DNA from: Sarcomyxa edulis
Taxonomy: Eukaryota > Basidiomycota > Agaricomycetes > Agaricales > Mycenaceae
Length of the DNA: 64,000 bases
Direction of reading: 5' to 3'
NCBI GenBank assembly: GCA_009761415.1
Contig: QUOL01000001.1
Coordinates: forward strand, 3,224,001 to 3,288,000
A program made the position numbers and the translations under genes. The notes below the pieces were generated by a model. That model was not told the origin of the DNA. It did no database searches and saw only the letters and a program-made list of their open reading frames with translations. Each line of letters starts with the position of its first letter. Positions within the stretch are counted from its first letter, which is position 1. Below are positions 59,016 to 64,000 of this stretch, piece after piece.

Positions 59016-59786
59016 ATGTTCAACTTATCACTCACATCGAGCTCTCTCATCCTTTGTCTTATCGTCGCAGTTCTCTCATCTCAAATCTCGTTTTTCTCAT
59101 CATCGTCGAACGAAATGGCTGCAATCGAAGAAACGAAATACAAAGTCGCGCTGATCATCTGCTCTACTCGAAGCCCTCGCGTCGGGCCTACTATCGCCAC
59201 TTGGTTGACGTCCATCATCGACCCCCTCATCACCACCAGCAGCACCGCCATCAAATTCGAAACAGTCGACCTCCTCGACTTCTCCAACCTCCCCATCTCC
59301 CCCTCCGGACCCCTCGTCCCAGCGCAACAACCCCTCCCCCTCCCAGACGCGCCCTACGATAACGCCGCCGTCAATGCCTGGTCCAAACATATCCGCGGAT
59401 ACGACGCCTTTGTCTTCCTCACACCGCAATACAACTGGTCGTTCCCTGCTGCAGTCAAAGTAGCCTTGGACCATCTCTTCCAGGAGTGGGTTGGGAAGCC
59501 GGCGATGGTGGTGGCTTATGGAGGGAGGGGAGGGGGGAAGGCGTATGATGCGTTGAAGGGGGTGTTGGTCGGGTTGGATATGAGGGTCGTGGATGCGGAG
59601 GGTGGGGTTGGAAGAGTGGAGTTGCCTTTGAGTAGGGGCCTGGCGAATGCGACACAGGGTGTTTTGAACGATGAGGTTGTTGCTGCCTGGGTCGAGGCTG
59701 GAAAGGCTAAGGATATCGAGGCGGGGTGGAAAGGCTTGGTTGAGCTGCTCCAGACTCCGGTGGAGGAGAAGAAGGAGAGAAAGTGA
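59016..59786 (+). CDS. NAD(P)H-dependent FMN reductase-like flavoprotein, copy B, with hydrophobic N-terminal extension
   Basis: A single exon with two candidate starts. From 59115, MAAIEETKYKVALIICSTRS aligns with copy A and gives 223 residues. From 59016 the frame adds 33 residues beginning MFNLSLTSSSLILCLIVAVL, which look like a signal peptide or membrane anchor. The FMN-binding signature FVFLTPQYNWSFPAAVKVAL and WVGKPAMVVAYGGRGG are intact; PEYN of copy A is PQYN here. Reaction as for copy A (flavin-dependent reductase, substrate unknown). If the upstream start is used, the enzyme would enter the secretory pathway, unlike its neighbour. Confidence 0.88.
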   Translation: MFNLSLTSSSLILCLIVAVLSSQISFFSSSSNEMAAIEETKYKVALIICSTRSPRVGPTIATWLTSIIDPLITTSSTAIKFETVDLLDFSNLPISPSGPLVPAQQPLPLPDAPYDNAAVNAWSKHIRGYDAFVFLTPQYNWSFPAAVKVALDHLFQEWVGKPAMVVAYGGRGGGKAYDALKGVLVGLDMRVVDAEGGVGRVELPLSRGLANATQGVLNDEVVAAWVEAGKAKDIEAGWKGLVELLQTPVEEKKERK

Positions 59787-60258
59787 GTCTCATCACACTC
59801 CCCTCCGATGTTTCTTGTACTTACTTCGACACACTAGGCATTGAATGACGAACGAAGGAGGCATCACATTTTCTTGGAATTCTTGTTGTATCTAGGGCAC
59901 GAATATATGTACTTGAATTTAGTATATGCAAGAAGACCCATTCTGGAAGCTATTATATAAACGATTATAGAAGGGAGGATTGGTATATGAACAGTCTGAG
60001 TCGAGGAAGCATTGAGGTCGCGATACGATACAGAGCTATGGCTATAGAGGGCATCGGGACGGAGAGATGTGATATAAAGTGTACGGGCTCGAAAGCATCC
60101 AGAGCAAAGCAAGGGAAAGGTGATAGGAAAAGAATAAATAAATATAAGACGAGAAGAACGCACGAACGAGTCGAGGTCCAAGAGCACTGATCTGAGCAAG
60201 ATATGAGGTCCAGTTGGTGCGTCGACGAGGTCCACCTGGAGGAGGAAGGGAATGACAA
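59787..60258. other. convergent intergenic region, flavoprotein B to DOT1
   Basis: The 3' regions of two converging genes. Short open frames on both strands show no family resemblance. Confidence 0.5.
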
Positions 60259-62313
60259 TTACGGCCATCCATTGACACCAGCCTTCCTCGTCCGCGTGGT
60301 CCTCCCCCCACCACCACTCGCACCCTCCCTCGAATTCTCCCACCGCTCTCTAATCTTAGCATACCCTTCTCTATCCACCCTGTGGATATAATATGATCCA
60401 CCTCCACTGCCCCACGAGACACTGCCAGAGTGGTATGGTCGTTCTGTGACGTCGAATATGGCGCTTATGTCGTCGATCTGTGGGATATATGCGTCAGCGT
60501 TCGTTGCCAGCGAGCGGTGAGATAGTTGGAGAGTACGTGCATTACGTTCAGTCACACGAGCATTTAGCGAGGATACGAAAGGTGATAGTGAGACGAGGAT
60601 AGCGCCTTCTTTTAGATCCAAAAACTTGGGTCGAAGAGCTTCGTTCACTATATGCGATACAGTCAGCATACAGGAGTATCAACATGGAAATGAGAGACTC
60701 ACAAGCCTGATCAAACACCTTATTGTCCACCAAAACCACATCCGCCTTGGCCATCAATTCATCCACCCGTTGACTATGCAACATATCCCCCTCCTCCAAC
60801 TCCACATCCCCCATATCCACCCCCCACATCCTACACCGGATCTTGAACTGCTCCAACATATTCCTCGCAATCTTCGCTGGTTCGGGCAACTTTTCGATTC
60901 CAAAACTCTTACACCCCGTTTGTAGACTTGCTTGTACAACGACATTGCCTACTCCTGATCCTAGATCGAGGAAGAGGGAGTCTTGAGTAAGACCTGTGAA
61001 GGCGATGATTTCGTGGGAGAGCGAGGGCATTAGTTCGCCGTAGGTCTCGGATGAGAAAGCCTCGTAGCGCTTGAGGCTTTGGACATTGGGACCGACGCTT
61101 CGTTGGTAGTTCTCTTCGAGGATGCGGAGGAGGATTTCTTTAGGTAGCCCTGGTCCGATGGGGTTCTGAATGGAGTTGGTGGGTGGAGGGGTAAAGGGGT
61201 CAGCTGGGAGGGGTGGGTATTTAAGGCGTCGGAGGAGGTTGTTGATTTTAGAGAGGGCGAGTTTGAAGAGGTGGCCGTCTTTTATGTGGATGGCGCGTTG
61301 GAGTGTTCGAAGGGCAAGTCTGGGTTCTTCGGCGTCTCGGGCTGGGGAGGAAGGTGGAGAGGAGAGGGGGCTGGAGTTGGAGCTGCTTAGGCTGGATCCG
61401 CGGGAGGCTGGGGGAGAGGGTGTGGGGGAGGGTGATGGTGGTGGTGAGGTTTCGGGGAGGATACAGTTGGGTATGGGGCCGAATGATAGTTGTTGTTCGG
61501 GTGTCAAGTAGCCTGGAGTCGTTGTGTTAGACCTCGGTTTTCTGGGATTGAAGGTACTTACATTTGATTATAGTGTACAAACTCTTCTCCAAGTCGTAGA
61601 TGGGGTTGTAGTGGTCTTTGTCTTTAGGTTCAAGAAGGAGGAATCTAGAGAGATACTTGAGATTGCCGTTCATGTGGGCCATAATGGCTACTCACTTTTC
61701 GGTGGCATTGGAGTTTGGGAATTCGAGTTCGACGACCGTGTCTTCGGGTATATCTAAGAAATCTAGAAGGATGTTAGTGGGAGAATAACACTTACGAGAA
61801 CACACGTCATTTCTTACAGCGTTTATAAGATTTTAAGAGCCGCCGGACGACCATCTCGGAGCTGAGAAAATCGGGGCCAGGAGTGCCGTCGATGTCGGTA
61901 GGCCATGTACGCGGAGTAGGAGTTTGACCTGCACCGAGAGGAAAGACTGAAGCTGAGCGCGACCTGCTCACGCTACTCCGATATATTGGCTCAGGGGTCA
62001 AACGGTGGCTCGAGGAGCGAGATGACGATTTAGATGAGACACGTTTCTTCTTGGGACGTTCCTCGGGGGTAACACGAAGTCGTTTGACGTCTCGAGGAAG
62101 AGCCACGTCGTTTGTAGCGTGTTTTCGTTTGGGTGGAGGCGGTGGTGGCGGGGGAAGTCGAGGCTGGAGGTGTGTTTTTGGCGGTGGTCTGCGGGCGAGA
62201 CGCGTAGTGACTACTACGGATGTTGAAGAGGACGCGACTGCATTTGAGTGCTTTGATTTTGAGAAGAAACTGAGGTCTGTTGAGGCAGGACGGGTGGATG
62301 GAGAAGTGAGCAT
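60259..62313 (-). CDS. DOT1: Dot1 histone H3 lysine-79 methyltransferase
   Basis: Exons 61818-62313, 61696-61753, 61562-61644, 60703-61512 and 60259-60647 give 611 residues. The first 170 residues are Ser/Arg/Pro-rich with basic clusters (KRKHATNDVALPRDVKRLRV), fitting nucleosome binding. The catalytic domain follows: IGPGLPKEILLRILEENYQR, SSETYGELMPSLSHEII, the SAM-binding motif DLGSGVGNVVVQASLQTGCK, FGIEKLPEPAKIARNML, LEEGDMLHSQRVDELM and ADVVLVDNKVFDQALNEALR. Dot1 methylates nucleosomal H3K79 without a SET domain. The acceptor-site motif VNN(F/K).F of relatives appears as VDNKVF. An alternative ATG lies at 62349. The gene shares a promoter of under 300 nt with DBP3. Confidence 0.94.
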
Positions 62314-62604
62314 TTTGTACGATGAAGATGGAAAGAAAGAGACAGTCACAAGCTACAGGCGCGAATCCTTTGTTGATAGCACAGCCACGACATCGCCCAG
62401 CCAACTCACTTTAAGATGCTGCTGTAATTTCAATTAAATTCAGGACGGTCTTCTGTATATACATGCTCTCGACTCTGCTTTTTTGGTGATTTTATTGGTG
62501 CAATTTCGAGTGCTTGAGACGATGCTGGGCACTGGCAGCCTACCACGTGGCAATGCGATCGAGAAAAGTTTTGAGTCGATCTGGATTTCTCTTCCACTAA
62601 CAAA
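62314..62604. promoter_or_regulatory. shared divergent promoter of DOT1 and DBP3
   Basis: At most 291 nt separate the two start codons (255 nt if DOT1 starts at 62349). No TATA or other element can be named with confidence. Confidence 0.5.

Positions 62605-64000
<1,396 letters not shown>

Noticed and set aside
60475..60545. Possible extra intron in the DOT1 C-terminal part
   Set aside because: The candidate GT-AG pair has a length that breaks the frame, whereas reading through is continuous to the stop.

Overview
The window looks like a gene-dense stretch of a basidiomycete nuclear genome, most likely an agaricomycete. I infer this from the short introns (mostly 48-75 nt) in nearly every gene, the reading frames that only join up after splicing, the expanded F-box/short-LRR families, a tyrosine-kinase-like kinase and a histidine acid phosphatase. 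I cannot name the species. No tRNA, rRNA, CRISPR array or intact transposon was recognised. Exon coordinates were read by eye from splice signals and family conservation; where I added up exon lengths, the total is a whole number of codons.

Layout. 1-2,516 has no recognisable gene. 2,517-11,705 holds a Brl1/Brr6 nuclear-envelope protein (+), a 63-residue SERF/4F5 protein (-) and the CYC8/SSN6 corepressor (+). 13,595-17,853 holds an ERF4/Golgin-A7 protein (+) and a Yap1-type bZIP factor (+). 18,743-30,797 is more lineage-specific: three members of a short F-box-like family (18,743 +, 24,238 -, 29,953 -), a tyrosine-kinase-like kinase (21,186 +), a diverged 0.3 kb tandem duplication near 20.0-20.7 kb, and a rhodanese-plus-tyrosine-phosphatase gene (26,243-29,706 -). 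32,365-39,947 is a metal/housekeeping block: a UBE2W-type E2 (+), a copper-fist transcription factor (-), ISA1 (+) and HEM3 (-). 40,926-50,659 holds an F-box gene (-), a membrane-anchored histidine acid phosphatase (-), the divergent pair NFU1 (-)/ALG1 (+), and SDO1 (-). 51,289-59,786 holds a secreted GPI-like protein (+), a broken F-box gene and an intact F-box relative that share a 3' flank, and two adjacent NAD(P)H:FMN-reductase-like flavoprotein paralogues. The right end has the divergent pair DOT1 (-)/DBP3 (+), with DBP3 cut by the window edge.

How the genes relate. These are mostly independent housekeeping genes. One plausible functional theme is metal use: a copper-sensing regulator, an A-type Fe-S assembly protein, a haem-pathway enzyme and an Nfu Fe-S carrier lie within about 13 kb, though this may be chance. 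The most notable structural features are extreme exon fragmentation (UBE2W built from ten exons, including 7, 7, 11, 19 and 21 nt; an 11-nt exon in HEM3; a copper-fist gene whose start codon appears to be a whole coding exon bounded by a GC-AG intron), an approximately 300-residue Ser/Pro-rich insert inside the phosphatase catalytic domain, and tandem duplication with decay of F-box genes. I did not find a convincing new multi-gene system.
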